NCBI RefSeq assembly: GCF_002939305.1
Contig: NZ_MVDI01000009.1
Coordinates: 1 to 64,000, forward strand
DNA: 64,000 bases
Reading direction: 5' to 3'
DNA from: Chroococcidiopsis sp. TS-821
GTDB taxonomy: Bacteria; Cyanobacteriota; Cyanobacteriia; Cyanobacteriales; Chroococcidiopsidaceae
The translations under genes were made by a program, and so were the position numbers. Within the stretch, counting starts at the first letter, position 1; every line of letters starts with the position of its first letter. Of this stretch, positions 9,090 through 17,850 are shown piece by piece. Below the pieces are notes generated by a model that searched no databases, was not told where the DNA came from, and saw only the letters and a list, made by a program, of their open reading frames with translations.

Positions 9090-9893
9090 ATGTCAAATAA
9101 GTTAAAAATTGCTTACCTACTTTCGCTCATTATTGCAATTTTGACATTTGTTGCCGCTACAGGTGGGCTTGTTATTCAAAATTTATATCGAGACAATTTG
9201 TTTGTGACGGCTGGATGGTTCGGAAATGACTTAGTGACATTGTTTGTAGGATTGCCTACTTTAGTCATAGCTCTAATGCTATCGGCACGCGGTTCACAGC
9301 GATCGCAACTTGTGTGGTTAGGAATGGTGAACTACACGCTTTATAACTTCGCGTTTTATCTGTTTGGTGCAGCTTACAATCGCTTTTTTCTAATTTATGT
9401 AGCGTTATTTACGTTGTCTATTTTTGCGTTGATTTTTGGGCTAGTGGGGCTTGACGTCAAGGAAATTAGTCAGAAATTTCAAACTAAAACACCTGTAAAG
9501 TCGATCGGTACGTATATGCTGTTTGTCGCGATCGCGCTCGGTGGGTTTTGGATTTTGCAATCGTTGAATTTTGTATTAACTGGGCAAGTTCCCGAAATCA
9601 TCATTACCGTAGATGGCTACACCAACATTATTGCGGCTTTAGATTTATCGATGGTGGTGTCGGTGTTTGCCTTAGGTGGAATATGGCTATGGCAGCGTCT
9701 TCCTTGGGGATATGTGTTGGGAGTTATAGCAAACGTTAAGGGTGCTGTTTATACGCTCGCATTAACTGCTGCTACAATATCTGCCACACAAGCTGGTGTT
9801 GGAGAGGCGACATTAGTTCCTGTGTGGGGCTTTTTGTCACTGGGTAGCCTAATATCAAGCTTGGTTTTACTCAAGTTTTATGCTCATAGCTGA
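9090..9893 (+). CDS. Multi-spanning membrane protein of unknown function
   Basis: The 267 residues contain about eight hydrophobic segments, starting with IAYLLSLIIAILTFVAATGG. Between them are short loops and one longer polar loop (KEISQKFQTKTPVKS). I recognise no catalytic or transport motif. A purine-rich sequence (AAAGGAG, 12 nt before ATG) supports the start. The next genes on the same strand, a thioredoxin-fold protein and a MerR regulator, begin 170 bp later behind their own promoter, so this gene is probably not in their operon. It could be a small transporter or quinone-linked membrane protein; neither is shown. Confidence 0.7.
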   Translation: MSNKLKIAYLLSLIIAILTFVAATGGLVIQNLYRDNLFVTAGWFGNDLVTLFVGLPTLVIALMLSARGSQRSQLVWLGMVNYTLYNFAFYLFGAAYNRFFLIYVALFTLSIFALIFGLVGLDVKEISQKFQTKTPVKSIGTYMLFVAIALGGFWILQSLNFVLTGQVPEIIITVDGYTNIIAALDLSMVVSVFALGGIWLWQRLPWGYVLGVIANVKGAVYTLALTAATISATQAGVGEATLVPVWGFLSLGSLISSLVLLKFYAHS

Positions 9894-10007
9894 TGACTTA
9901 AGATTAACGACCTGCTATACGGCTTGAGTTGTTGGCTAGAACGTAGCTGTAAGGCGATATAAGGGGCGAGTCTGAGACTTTGATGCAGTCACAATAATCT
10001 TTACCTC

Positions 10008-10046
10008 TTGACCTTGAAGTCAGCTATAAGGTTTACACTGAAGTCA
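10008..10046 (+). promoter_or_regulatory. MerR-type promoter/operator
   Basis: A -35 box TTGACC (10008-10013) and a -10 box TACACT (10034-10039) are separated by 20 bp, the overlong spacing MerR-family activators act on. The spacer holds an inverted repeat, ACCTT at 10011 and AAGGT at 10028. A direct repeat TGAAGTCA occurs at 10015 and 10039. The thioredoxin-fold gene starts 28 nt after the -10 box, and a MerR gene follows it. Confidence 0.7.
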
Positions 10047-10067
10047 ACACTTGAGGAGAACTTTAAG

Positions 10068-10343
10068 ATGACGAAGCGTTTAGTTGAGGTTTTCACAGCA
10101 GGTTGCCCATTATGTGATGAAACTGTCAGCTTGGTAAGAGAGTTGGCGCGTGACAATTGTGAGATTCAGGTATGGGATTTGCGTGAAGGATGTGCAACTA
10201 ATGAATGCCGTGAGAAAGCAAGTCAATACGGAATTCATCGCGTTCCGGCAGTCGTAGTTAATGGCAAGCTAGCAGAATGTTGTCAAAATCAACAGCCGAT
10301 TTCTCGTGAAGCACTATTGACCGCTGGCATTGGGCAAAACTAA
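10068..10343 (+). CDS. Thioredoxin-fold protein with CPLC active-site motif
   Basis: This 91-residue protein begins MTKRLVEVFTAGCPLCDETV, a beta strand followed by a CxxC redox motif at the start of a helix. VPAVVVNGKLAECC comes later, with the cis-proline-type VPA of thioredoxins and glutaredoxins. Additional cysteines (GCATNEC, ECC) are unusual for a plain glutaredoxin and may bind metal. GAGGAG lies 9 nt before ATG 10068, so the upstream in-frame start at 10008 is rejected. It lies between a MerR-type promoter and a MerR gene, which suggests induction by a metal or by thiol stress. Confidence 0.85.
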   Translation: MTKRLVEVFTAGCPLCDETVSLVRELARDNCEIQVWDLREGCATNECREKASQYGIHRVPAVVVNGKLAECCQNQQPISREALLTAGIGQN

Positions 10344-10353
10344 AGCAAGAGCG

Positions 10354-10375
10354 CAGGAGAGACAAATCTCTCCTG
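10354..10375 (+). other. Perfect hairpin between thioredoxin-fold gene and merR
   Basis: CAGGAGAGA and TCTCTCCTG form a perfect 9-bp stem around CAAA. No T tract follows, so it may attenuate or stabilise the mRNA rather than terminate it. It ends 22 nt before the merR ATG. Confidence 0.6.
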
Positions 10376-10396
10376 TTATTGAGTATTAATGTGACT

Positions 10397-10909
10397 ATGA
10401 ACAAAGGTTTATTGATCGGTGAGTTAAGTCGGCGATTGCATCTCTCTACCCAGACTATCCGGTATTACGAGCGGTTAGGACTGCTTAACCCACCCAAACG
10501 GACTGAATCGCAGTATCGCGTTTACGGAACAGATGACGAGGAACGACTGCGCTTCATTCAAAAAGCTAAACAGTTTGGGCTATCGCTGGATGAAATCAAA
10601 CAATTGATCGAGATTAGGACGAGCGGGACACCTCCCTGTTCAGCTCTCAAACGTATGGTAAAGCAACATCTCGATGAACTAGCTCGGCGTATTTGTGATA
10701 TGCTGGCATTTCGCCAAGAATTAGCTAGCCGATACGAGGCAATAGAATCTTTGCTTACTGATGCCTACGATACCACAACTGAAACTTCTTATGGTGGGAA
10801 AATTTGTGGATTAATTGAGCAATCAAGCGAGACAATTAGCACCGAAGGACGATCGTGCAACCTAAAACAGCCTTACTGCTTTTACTCAAATATCAGAATT
10901 AGTGGTTAA
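10397..10909 (+). CDS. MerR-family metal-responsive transcriptional regulator
   Basis: The N-terminal winged helix (IGELSRRLHLSTQTIRYYERLGLL...YRVYG) is typical of MerR proteins. A dimerisation helix follows. Cys81 in TPPCSALKRMV stands where metal-sensing MerR members place their first ligand. The C-terminal region is unusually cysteine-rich (KICGL, RSCNL, PYCFY) and could complete a metal site. It very likely controls the MerR-type promoter at 10008-10046 ahead of the thioredoxin-fold gene. Start ATG 10397 is preferred to TTG 10379, which would add six unsupported residues. The metal cannot be named from sequence. Confidence 0.88.
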   Translation: MNKGLLIGELSRRLHLSTQTIRYYERLGLLNPPKRTESQYRVYGTDDEERLRFIQKAKQFGLSLDEIKQLIEIRTSGTPPCSALKRMVKQHLDELARRICDMLAFRQELASRYEAIESLLTDAYDTTTETSYGGKICGLIEQSSETISTEGRSCNLKQPYCFYSNIRISG

Positions 10910-11012
10910 ACAAACAATTGAGAAGTTGGTTATGTAACAGCGTAGTATAACAAGTTGATGAAGCGGACGGCTAGAAGATCTTGGTAGGGGTGCTAAGGTC
11001 GCTTGCTGCCGC

Positions 11013-12026
11013 TTATCTTAGTCGTTGTGGTGTATCAACATTATCTAAAACAAGCCACGTATACTGCAGCAATGACTCTAACCCTTGGCGAGTTGCAGCA
11101 GAAATGAGAAAAGGTTTGTTACCATGACGCTGTGCCAGTTCCTGGGCGATCGCGGTTACAGTATCTTCATCAACGGCGTCAATTTTATTCAATGCTAAGA
11201 TTTGCGGGCGGTCGGGTAATCCGCGTCCGTAGGCGTGTAATTCTTGCTGAATTGTTTGATAGTCACTAATAGGATCTGCAGTGGTAATGTCTACTAAATG
11301 CAATAGCAAACGAGTACGCTCGATATGACGCAAGAAATCATGTCCTAACCCTGCGCCTTGATGCGCGCCAGCGATTAAACCAGGAATATCGGCAAACACT
11401 GTACCATCACCTGTTGGTTTACGGACGACCCCTAGATTAGGGACAAGAGTTGTAAAAGGATAATCAGCGACTTTAGGACGGGCGGCGGAAAGCGCAGAAA
11501 TGAGCGTTGATTTACCTGCGTTGGGAAGTCCAATAATTCCGACTTCAGCTAATAGTTTTAACTCAAGACGTAGCAAGCGCTTTTCTCCTGGTAAGCCAGG
11601 AAGGGCATATTCTGGGGCGCGATTGCGGTTACTTAAGAAATGTTTATTGCCCAATCCGCCTTTACCACCAACGGCGACGCATAGCATTTGTCCTGGTACG
11701 ACTAAATCGCCTAGAAGTTCATTTGTTTGGGCATCGTAAACAACTGTACCGCAGGGAACTTCGATTATGCGATCGCTACCTGCAGCACCTGTACGATTGT
11801 TTGGTCCGCCGCGCGCGCCATTTTCCGCTTGAAAACGGTGCGCATACTTAAAGTCGAGTAGCGTTTGTAAATTTTCTACTGCCACTAAAATGACTGAACC
11901 ACCACGTCCGCCATTTCCGCCAGAGGGTCCTCCAGCTGGCACGTATTTTTCGCGGCGGAAGGCTACAATTCCATCACCTCCTGAACCTGCTTCAACTTCA
12001 ATTTCTGCTTGGTCGATAAATTGCAT
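11013..12026 (-). CDS. obgE: GTPase Obg/CgtA
   Basis: This is an essential GTPase of large ribosomal subunit assembly and stress signalling. The Obg glycine-rich domain ([22 protein letters not shown]) starts right after [12 protein letters not shown]. The G domain follows with G1 [10 protein letters not shown]3 DIPGL and G4 NKID. The C-terminal OCT domain of some Obg proteins is absent, as usual in cyanobacteria. I use ATG at 12026 because homology starts there; 34 upstream codons in frame (to 12128) are not family sequence and would run into the neighbouring gene. Confidence 0.96.
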   Translation of the reverse strand: MQFIDQAEIEVEAGSGGDGIVAFRREKYVPAGGPSGGNGGRGGSVILVAVENLQTLLDFKYAHRFQAENGARGGPNNRTGAAGSDRIIEVPCGTVVYDAQTNELLGDLVVPGQMLCVAVGGKGGLGNKHFLSNRNRAPEYALPGLPGEKRLLRLELKLLAEVGIIGLPNAGKSTLISALSAARPKVADYPFTTLVPNLGVVRKPTGDGTVFADIPGLIAGAHQGAGLGHDFLRHIERTRLLLHLVDITTADPISDYQTIQQELHAYGRGLPDRPQILALNKIDAVDEDTVTAIAQELAQRHGNKPFLISAATRQGLESLLQYTWLVLDNVDTPQRLR

Positions 12027-12039
12027 AGTTTTTAGGAAA

Positions 12040-12090
12040 GGGTAATAGGTAATTGTTGAGAATATTTTTATCAATGACCAATTACCAGTG
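12040..12090. repeat. Inverted pair of TGGTAAT-family heptads
   Basis: GGGTAAT and AGGTAAT at 12040-12053 face TCAATGA, CCAATTA, CCAGTGT (12071-12091) in the opposite sense. They lie in the 71-bp gap upstream of obgE. Confidence 0.45.
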
Positions 12091-12097
12091 TTAATGA

Positions 12098-12781
12098 TTA
12101 ACAATATTCGCTGATATCTTCGTGACACTCATCAGCAAGATAGGACAATGCGCGGAAGCGCAATCCGACAAGCTGCTCGTAAAGTGGGTTAAGCTTGCAC
12201 AGTGGGGGAATGTGAACTATCTTCTTGCCAAATAGCGTAACGTCGCGCTCAAATGGACACTGCGGCGGAATCATTTTGCACAAAAAGCGGGCAACTTTGG
12301 GGTCATGAATGTCGAGTCCATCAAGCCACTCGCGTACAGGATGCAACACGTCAATCTGCGGTTCCTCGTCAGTGGAGGACGTGGCGGATACAGAATCTAA
12401 TTCTTCGGTAGGAAGATCGCACAACGTTTGGCGCAACGATATGAGTGCTGTCTCCTGTAATCCCAGGGCTTGACAGAATTGGTGTAAAAGTCTGTCTTCG
12501 ACCGAGGAGTATGTTCCATCAGCGATCGCAACCATCACCGCCGTTCGTAAAAAGTTTTCTGCTGCAACGGAATCGTCTTTGAGAACACTTGCTAGCTCTT
12601 CTGGGCTGATTTTGTCAAAGGACTCTAACTTTGTATCAATAGTAAGTTCTTGCGTTAAAGCTGTAATAATGTCTTGCTCTTGAGGATCGAAGTCACCATC
12701 TGCCCAAGCAACAGAGAGTAATCCTCGCAACCAAGCGACGACTTGTTCGTTAGTATAAGGAGATTTGACAACGCTTGTCAT
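12098..12781 (-). CDS. TerB-like / Mo-dependent nitrogenase C-terminal domain protein
   Basis: The N-terminal 110 or so residues resemble a TerB-type helical domain ([15 protein letters not shown]...[15 protein letters not shown], two acidic metal-type repeats). The C-terminal 85 residues match the domain named Mo-dependent nitrogenase C-terminal: [38 protein letters not shown] and a cysteine at the very end. Despite its name, that domain is widespread in cyanobacteria without nitrogenase genes nearby, and none is seen in this window. The conserved Cys residues suggest metal or redox binding, but no function is known. It lies 71 bp upstream of obgE on the same strand. Confidence 0.82.
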   Translation of the reverse strand: MTSVVKSPYTNEQVVAWLRGLLSVAWADGDFDPQEQDIITALTQELTIDTKLESFDKISPEELASVLKDDSVAAENFLRTAVMVAIADGTYSSVEDRLLHQFCQALGLQETALISLRQTLCDLPTEELDSVSATSSTDEEPQIDVLHPVREWLDGLDIHDPKVARFLCKMIPPQCPFERDVTLFGKKIVHIPPLCKLNPLYEQLVGLRFRALSYLADECHEDISEYC

Positions 12782-12885
12782 AGTAACAATACTTAAAAAT
12801 AATTTTCCGAAACTATACTAGCGCTGATAGTAACCTTGCTGGCTGTAAACTAGAAAACCGAGTTACCGATCGCAGGCATAAATTT

Positions 12886-13254
12886 GTGACGCTACCAGAG
12901 TTTGGCTTATTTCTCATTTCGATCCTAGCGAGCGTGGCTGGGCAATGGCTACTCAAAGCAGGAGCATTAAAGTTAGGTAGAGTGGATGCGAGTAATGTTG
13001 TTAGCCACGTGTTAGGTATGATTGCGATTCCAGAATTACTTGCTGGATTAACGTGTTATGCCGTGGGCGCGATTGTTTATATTTTGGTGCTAACGCGAGT
13101 TAAACTCAGCGTTGCTGGTCCTGCGGTGGCGTTAGTTTACGTCTTTTCCTTACTGATTGGATACTTTATCTTTCGCGAACCAATTCCTATTAGTCGATTA
13201 GTTGGGCTGGGATTAATCATTTGTGGCGTCATTCTCGTGATTTGGAAAAGTTAG
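12886..13254 (+). CDS. Small DMT/EamA-like four-helix membrane protein
   Basis: This 122-residue protein has four predicted membrane segments. It ends in the half-EamA signature (YVFSLLIGYFIFREPI...[17 protein letters not shown]). It resembles the SMR/EamA small transporters that act as dimers on lipids or small cations; some homologues sit in lipid A or polysaccharide clusters (ArnE/F type). Start GTG 12886 gives a typical N-terminus. Its stop overlaps the convergent GT4 gene by 4 bp, at the edge of the polysaccharide locus, so a role in sugar-lipid flipping is possible. Confidence 0.8.
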   Translation: MTLPEFGLFLISILASVAGQWLLKAGALKLGRVDASNVVSHVLGMIAIPELLAGLTCYAVGAIVYILVLTRVKLSVAGPAVALVYVFSLLIGYFIFREPIPISRLVGLGLIICGVILVIWKS

Positions 13255-14327
13255 AGATAGCGTGCGAGAACTTCAGCAGTAGCTTGTCCTGTTTTCGCCC
13301 AACTGAAATTATTTGCCCTTGCACGACTTTGCTGGGAAAGGCGCGATCGCAATCCTGATTCAGTTGCAACAGCTTGCATGGCGGCGGCAATTTCTGCACT
13401 ATTGTAAGGATCGACTAATAGCGCGGCGTCTCCTGCAACTTCAGGTAAGGAGGAAAGGTTGGAGGTAATCACAGGAGTTCCACACGCCATCGCTTCTAAT
13501 ACAGGTAATCCAAATCCTTCCCATAAGCTAGGAAACACGAGGGCGATCGCTTGATTGATAATTGTCGGTAAATCTTGATATTTCACGTAGTCGAGAATTT
13601 TGACGCGATCGCTGATATCAAGTTCGGCTGCAACTTTTTGTAATGCAGGCGTGTAACGCGGATCGAATGGTCCTGCTAGCCATAGTTCGTAGTCGCGTGA
13701 TAATGCAGCAAAAGCAGCGATGACCCGATGCAGATTTTTGTAAGGATCGTGGCGTCCAATGTAGAGGAAATAGTTACTTGTCGGTAGATCGAGAAAGCGA
13801 AAATGCTCAGCGTCGTGCGCTAATAAAATTGACGTAATTTTATCTGGATTGATGTTGTAAAAGTGCGTGAGATCTTTTGCAGTGGCGGTGGAGATGCAAA
13901 GAATGTGTTCAGCTTGCGCTAACACTTGGGGGACGTAGTAGCGAAAGTAAAACGTTAGCGGCGAACGTGAGGGAAAGTGCAAGGGAATTAAGTCGTTGAC
14001 ATTGACGATGTAACGACAATTTGTCTGTAGCGGGGCTTCGGGTACAGGGGAAAACAAAAGACGCGATCGCAGTTTTTTATATATTTTGGGAATTTGCAGT
14101 TGCGTCCACAATAAACGACGAAAATGACCCAAGCTGCCATAATCGGGTGTGAGATTCGGTGGAACTAAGTAGTAGTCAGCGTCTAAGGCTTTTGGACGCG
14201 CCTCTGAGGAAATCAGTAGCGTGGGTTGCAGTGGCTGTAAATGTGGAAATAAGTTAGCCGCGTAGGTTGTGATTCCTGTTGGTTTTTGGGCAAGAAACGA
14301 AAGGTTAACTAATAATGAATTTTGCAA
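13251..14327 (-). CDS. Family 4 glycosyltransferase (GT-B fold)
   Basis: The C-terminal half has the GT4 signatures [19 protein letters not shown] and the [18 protein letters not shown] donor-phosphate loop (E-x7-E). The N-terminal half begins with [19 protein letters not shown], the acceptor-side Rossmann domain. The family uses nucleotide sugars with retention of configuration; similar proteins are mannosyl- or rhamnosyltransferases. It overlaps the upstream GT2 gene by 19 bp, so the two are translationally linked. It is the last gene of the leftward polysaccharide operon. Confidence 0.92.
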   Translation of the reverse strand: MQNSLLVNLSFLAQKPTGITTYAANLFPHLQPLQPTLLISSEARPKALDADYYLVPPNLTPDYGSLGHFRRLLWTQLQIPKIYKKLRSRLLFSPVPEAPLQTNCRYIVNVNDLIPLHFPSRSPLTFYFRYYVPQVLAQAEHILCISTATAKDLTHFYNINPDKITSILLAHDAEHFRFLDLPTSNYFLYIGRHDPYKNLHRVIAAFAALSRDYELWLAGPFDPRYTPALQKVAAELDISDRVKILDYVKYQDLPTIINQAIALVFPSLWEGFGLPVLEAMACGTPVITSNLSSLPEVAGDAALLVDPYNSAEIAAAMQAVATESGLRSRLSQQSRARANNFSWAKTGQATAEVLARYL

Positions 14328-15172
14328 AACGATAGCAAGTGTTTTAAATAAAGTAATGTTCCATATATTTTACCAAAGGCTACTTGAGGTTTCACCAGCA
14401 TGAGAATAACAGCATATAAAATTAAGCGCATCAAACGGAAAAAGAATATAAAAAGATTTGCATATTTTTCTAAGGTGATGAGATAACTATATGTACTATA
14501 TTTAATTTTATTGAATATATTTTGACTTGTAATTGAAGACGGTTGATGAATAACTCGAAATAGTTTTGTGACTGCAACAATATGTCCCTGTTGAGCGTAT
14601 CTTTGGCAAAAATCGAAGTCTTCGTAATAAAGAAAATAGATTGGATCGAACTGCGGACATTCGCTAAAATTATTACAGTTAAGAATCAAACTACAGCCAG
14701 AAACCCAATCACATTGAACATATGCTGCATCTGAACTACTTAAAATATCTTGCGTTGAAATAGTACCAGTAGCGCGACGAAAACAACCACCAGCAAACCA
14801 AATGTCGTTGTTGGGCGTGTAAATAATTGTGCCGAGTATTGAAACTTCTGGATAAGTTGCAAAAAAACAATTCACTTTTTTCTGAATGTTTTCTATAAAA
14901 TAAGCATCAGGATTAATAATCCAAATAATTGCATTTTGATTCTGAGAGTAAATCCATTGCAATCCTAGGTTACAAGCTTTTCCAAAACCAATATTTTCTC
15001 CTGGTTCGAGGATAGTAATATCTTGGGATTGGAGAGAACGAATAGCAAGATCGTCAACTGAATTATTAACAATTACTACTTTACTAAGTGTATGGAAATT
15101 ATTGTGAATTGACGCAATTAACTTCGTTATGAGCGATGTCGAATAATAATTAACAGTTAAAAAATAAATCAC
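14309..15172 (-). CDS. Family 2 glycosyltransferase (rhamnosyltransferase-like)
   Basis: This GT-A fold enzyme shows VNYYSTSLITKLIASI, VVIVNNSVDD, GENIGFGKACNLGL and a DPDAYF-type metal motif (INPDAYF). FDPIYFLYYEDFDFCQR follows, typical of the WbbL-like rhamnosyltransferase subfamily. A hydrophobic C-terminal segment may hold it at the membrane. Its end overlaps the GT4 gene by 19 bp and its start overlaps rfbA by 4 bp. With dTDP-rhamnose genes directly upstream, rhamnose transfer is a reasonable inference. Confidence 0.9.
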   Translation of the reverse strand: MIYFLTVNYYSTSLITKLIASIHNNFHTLSKVVIVNNSVDDLAIRSLQSQDITILEPGENIGFGKACNLGLQWIYSQNQNAIIWIINPDAYFIENIQKKVNCFFATYPEVSILGTIIYTPNNDIWFAGGCFRRATGTISTQDILSSSDAAYVQCDWVSGCSLILNCNNFSECPQFDPIYFLYYEDFDFCQRYAQQGHIVAVTKLFRVIHQPSSITSQNIFNKIKYSTYSYLITLEKYANLFIFFFRLMRLILYAVILMLVKPQVAFGKIYGTLLYLKHLLSFCKIHY

Positions 15173-16245
15173 GCTAGTTCAATTTGACAGTCATCACCAA
15201 TTAGGAATCGCAGGGCTTTAGGGCGTCTTGCTGCTACTGTTAATTGCGCGCGCTGTCCAATGACACTATCAATAATCCGTTGGTGAATGCGGTCAATTTT
15301 TGCCCCTTGTAAAACAACACTGTGTTCGATATCTGTTTCAATAATTGTTGCTTGGTCGGCAATACTACTGTAAGGACCAATAAAACAGTTTTCTAAATAG
15401 CAGTCGCTACCAATGACGACAGGACCGCGGATTGTACAGTTAATGACTTTGGAACCAGAACCAATTTGCACGCGCCCAATAATTTGACTGTGTGAATCGA
15501 CTTCACCAAAATTAGAAGTTTTCAGGTAGGTATCGAGAATCAAGCGATTTGCTTCTAAGAGATCGTCTTTTTTTCCTGTGTCTAACCACCAACCTTCGAG
15601 TTGACAAGCTGAGACTTGTTTTTGTCGATCGATTAAACATTGAATGGCGTCGGTTATTTCTAATTCTCCTCTAGCAGAAGGTTGAATACACGCGATCGCC
15701 TCGTGAATCGCGGGCGAGAAGAAGTAAACGCCAACTAGCGCCAGGTTGGAAGGGGGAACTTGTGGTTTTTCGATTAACTCTAAAACACGTCCGCATTCAT
15801 CAACTTTGGCAACACCAAAAGCAGTGGGATTCGACACGGGACGCAATAAGATTAACGCATCGTGTTGTTTTTGGGTAAATTGCTGGAGAAAGTAACTTAA
15901 ATCTCCTTGTTGAATTAAGTTATCACCCAGATACATAATGAAAGGGTCGTCTTTCAAAAAAGGCTGGGCAATTTGAACTGCATGAGCCAAACCAGCAGGC
16001 TTATCTTGCAGAATATACGTGATATTGGCACCAAAGCGATCGCCGGTTCCGGTTTTATTTTTGACCTCGCGTCCTGTTTCTGGACTGATAATAATTCCAA
16101 TATCAGTAATTCCAGCGGCAACAATTTCTTCGATACCGTACCACAGAATTGGTTTATTGGCGACGGGTACGAGTTGTTTGGCGCCAGTGTAAGTCAGAGG
16201 ACGCAAGCGAGTCCCTTTACCGCCGGAGAGAATCAGCGCTTTCAT
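15169..16245 (-). CDS. rfbA: Glucose-1-phosphate thymidylyltransferase, long form
   Basis: The enzyme makes dTDP-glucose, the first step toward dTDP-rhamnose. The nucleotidyltransferase part has LSGGKGTRLRPLTYTGAKQL and YLGDNLIQ. After about residue 240 there is a left-handed beta-helix extension with isoleucine-rich hexapeptides. The 358 residues indicate the long-type enzyme rather than the 290-residue RmlA. It overlaps rfbD by 29 bp and the GT2 gene by 4 bp. Long-type members serve several deoxysugar pathways, so rhamnose is inferred from rfbC and rfbD next door. Confidence 0.92.
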   Translation of the reverse strand: MKALILSGGKGTRLRPLTYTGAKQLVPVANKPILWYGIEEIVAAGITDIGIIISPETGREVKNKTGTGDRFGANITYILQDKPAGLAHAVQIAQPFLKDDPFIMYLGDNLIQQGDLSYFLQQFTQKQHDALILLRPVSNPTAFGVAKVDECGRVLELIEKPQVPPSNLALVGVYFFSPAIHEAIACIQPSARGELEITDAIQCLIDRQKQVSACQLEGWWLDTGKKDDLLEANRLILDTYLKTSNFGEVDSHSQIIGRVQIGSGSKVINCTIRGPVVIGSDCYLENCFIGPYSSIADQATIIETDIEHSVVLQGAKIDRIHQRIIDSVIGQRAQLTVAARRPKALRFLIGDDCQIELA

Positions 16246-17122
16246 AAGTATTAGTATAAAGTTCTGCCAGCATTTTCCTAAGTCCTTGTCGCCAGTGCGA
16301 CGATGGAGTTCCCAAAACTTTGGTTATTTTCCCACACGCGAGAACGGAATACGCAGGTCTTTGTGCCAAAGTCGGATATTCAGGAGTTGTAATCGGAATC
16401 ACCCGCTGAATTTTGAGAGGAAAGCTTAATTGTTGTGCTTCTTCAAAAATGGCAACGGCAAAATCGTACCAGCTAGCAACACCACTGTTGGTATAGTGAT
16501 AAATTCCCGTTGGAATTGGGATGATTTCGAGTAATTGCGCGATCGCGCGAGTTATATCGCCTGTCCATGTTGGGCTTCCGATTTGATCGGCGACGACACG
16601 AATTTCTTCGCGATCTGCACCAAGTCGCAGCATCGTCTTGACAAAGTTATTACCGTGACTACCGTACACCCAAGCTGTCCGCAGAATAATGTAGCGATCG
16701 CAGTTATCTTGAACTGCTTGTTCGCCAGCGAGTTTCGATTGTCCATAAGCGCCTAACGGGTTTGTCGCATCGGTTTCTTGGTATGGATGACTTTGACGAC
16801 CATCGAATACGTAATCTGTGGAAATATGAATTAGGTGCGCATTTAATTGTTGTGCTTCTGCGGCTAAAATACCAGGGGCGATCGCATTAATCGCGGTTGC
16901 GACTTCCGGCTCTGTTTCGGCTTTGTCTACCGCTGTGTATGCTGCGGCGTTGATGATGATTTGCGGGTGAACTTTATGAATAATCTGACGCAGGCTATCA
17001 GGTTGAGTTAAGTCAATTGTTGGACGTCCCACCGCAGTGACATCTGCTAGAGGTGCAAGGTAGCGTTGTAGTTCTTGACCTAATTGACCTGTGTTACCAA
17101 TCAGTAAAATTGACGGTGTCAT
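16217..17122 (-). CDS. rfbD: dTDP-4-dehydrorhamnose reductase
   Basis: This extended SDR enzyme reduces dTDP-4-keto-rhamnose to dTDP-rhamnose. The N-terminal nucleotide-binding motif GNTGQLGQEL is present. So are HISTDYVFDG and the YGQSKLAGE catalytic Tyr-x3-Lys, and RTAWVYG follows. The 301 residues match RmlD. It overlaps rfbA by 29 bp and is separated by 182 bp from rfbC. That gap contains an interspersed repeat and may carry its own promoter. Confidence 0.95.
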   Translation of the reverse strand: MTPSILLIGNTGQLGQELQRYLAPLADVTAVGRPTIDLTQPDSLRQIIHKVHPQIIINAAAYTAVDKAETEPEVATAINAIAPGILAAEAQQLNAHLIHISTDYVFDGRQSHPYQETDATNPLGAYGQSKLAGEQAVQDNCDRYIILRTAWVYGSHGNNFVKTMLRLGADREEIRVVADQIGSPTWTGDITRAIAQLLEIIPIPTGIYHYTNSGVASWYDFAVAIFEEAQQLSFPLKIQRVIPITTPEYPTLAQRPAYSVLACGKITKVLGTPSSHWRQGLRKMLAELYTNTYESADSLRR

Positions 17123-17210
17123 GCAGTTAATTTACAACAGTCTGGCAATGCGGATATCATAGCGGATTGTGTAGAGATGTTATACCACGTCCGCCTCAAT
17201 ATCAATCGCT

Positions 17211-17262
17211 TGGCAAATAAATTCGGGGCTCAAAGGCTAAGTCCACCTACGTGGATTCACAC
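17211..17262. repeat. Probable cyanobacterial interspersed intergenic repeat
   Basis: The segment reads AAATTCGGGGCT followed by TCCAC-CTAC-GTGGA (17242-17255), a short palindrome. To my recollection, similar strings recur between genes in many cyanobacterial genomes; only one copy is seen in this window. Confidence 0.4.
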
Positions 17263-17304
17263 AAAAGCATTGATCTTACTGACCTAAACTCTTTGATGAC
17301 ATCA

Positions 17305-17850
17305 TCAAGCAAAAACTTCAGCTTTGTGAAAAAGTTGACCTGCTTGGTCTTTCGGTGAAAGGATAGGTGGGGTAGAAATAGACCAATCAATGGCAATATC
17401 TGGGTCATTCCACAGAATACAGCGTTCGTGTTGTGGTGCGTAGTAGTCAGTCGTTTTGTAAAGCACTTCAGCAACAGGAGAGAGAACTAGAAAGCCGTGG
17501 GCGAAACCTGGAGGAACCCATAACTGACGTTTATTTTCGGCACTCAGGATACAACGAATCCATTGACCAAAAGTAGGAGAACTTTTGCGAATATCTAACG
17601 CGACATCCAGAATTTCACCGGCGATCGCGCGGACTAGCTTACCTTGAGGTTGCTGAATTTGGTAATGTAAACCTCGCAAGACGTTTTGTACCGAACGCGA
17701 ATGGTTATCTTGAACAAAGTGCAGCGAGATTCCTACTTTCTCAGCAAAAACTTTCTCGTTGTAGCTTTCAAAAAAGAAGCCGCGATCGTCGCCAAAGATC
17801 CGAGGCTCGATAATTAAAACATCTGGTATCTCAGTCGGCAATATATTCAT
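17305..17850 (-). CDS. rfbC: dTDP-4-dehydrorhamnose 3,5-epimerase
   Basis: This cupin epimerase converts dTDP-4-keto-6-deoxyglucose to the rhamno form. It shows DDRGFFFESYN, the LRGLHYQ motif with the catalytic His, and WVPPGFAHGFLVLS. The 181 residues are standard for RmlC. Its start overlaps the end of the upstream membrane protein gene by 4 bp. The 4,6-dehydratase gene rfbB is not in the window and must lie elsewhere if the pathway is complete. Confidence 0.95.
   Translation of the reverse strand: MNILPTEIPDVLIIEPRIFGDDRGFFFESYNEKVFAEKVGISLHFVQDNHSRSVQNVLRGLHYQIQQPQGKLVRAIAGEILDVALDIRKSSPTFGQWIRCILSAENKRQLWVPPGFAHGFLVLSPVAEVLYKTTDYYAPQHERCILWNDPDIAIDWSISTPPILSPKDQAGQLFHKAEVFA

Noticed and set aside
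12027-12128. N-terminal extension of Obg
   Set aside because: The 34 extra codons are not Obg sequence and would overlap the upstream gene; homology starts at ATG 12026.
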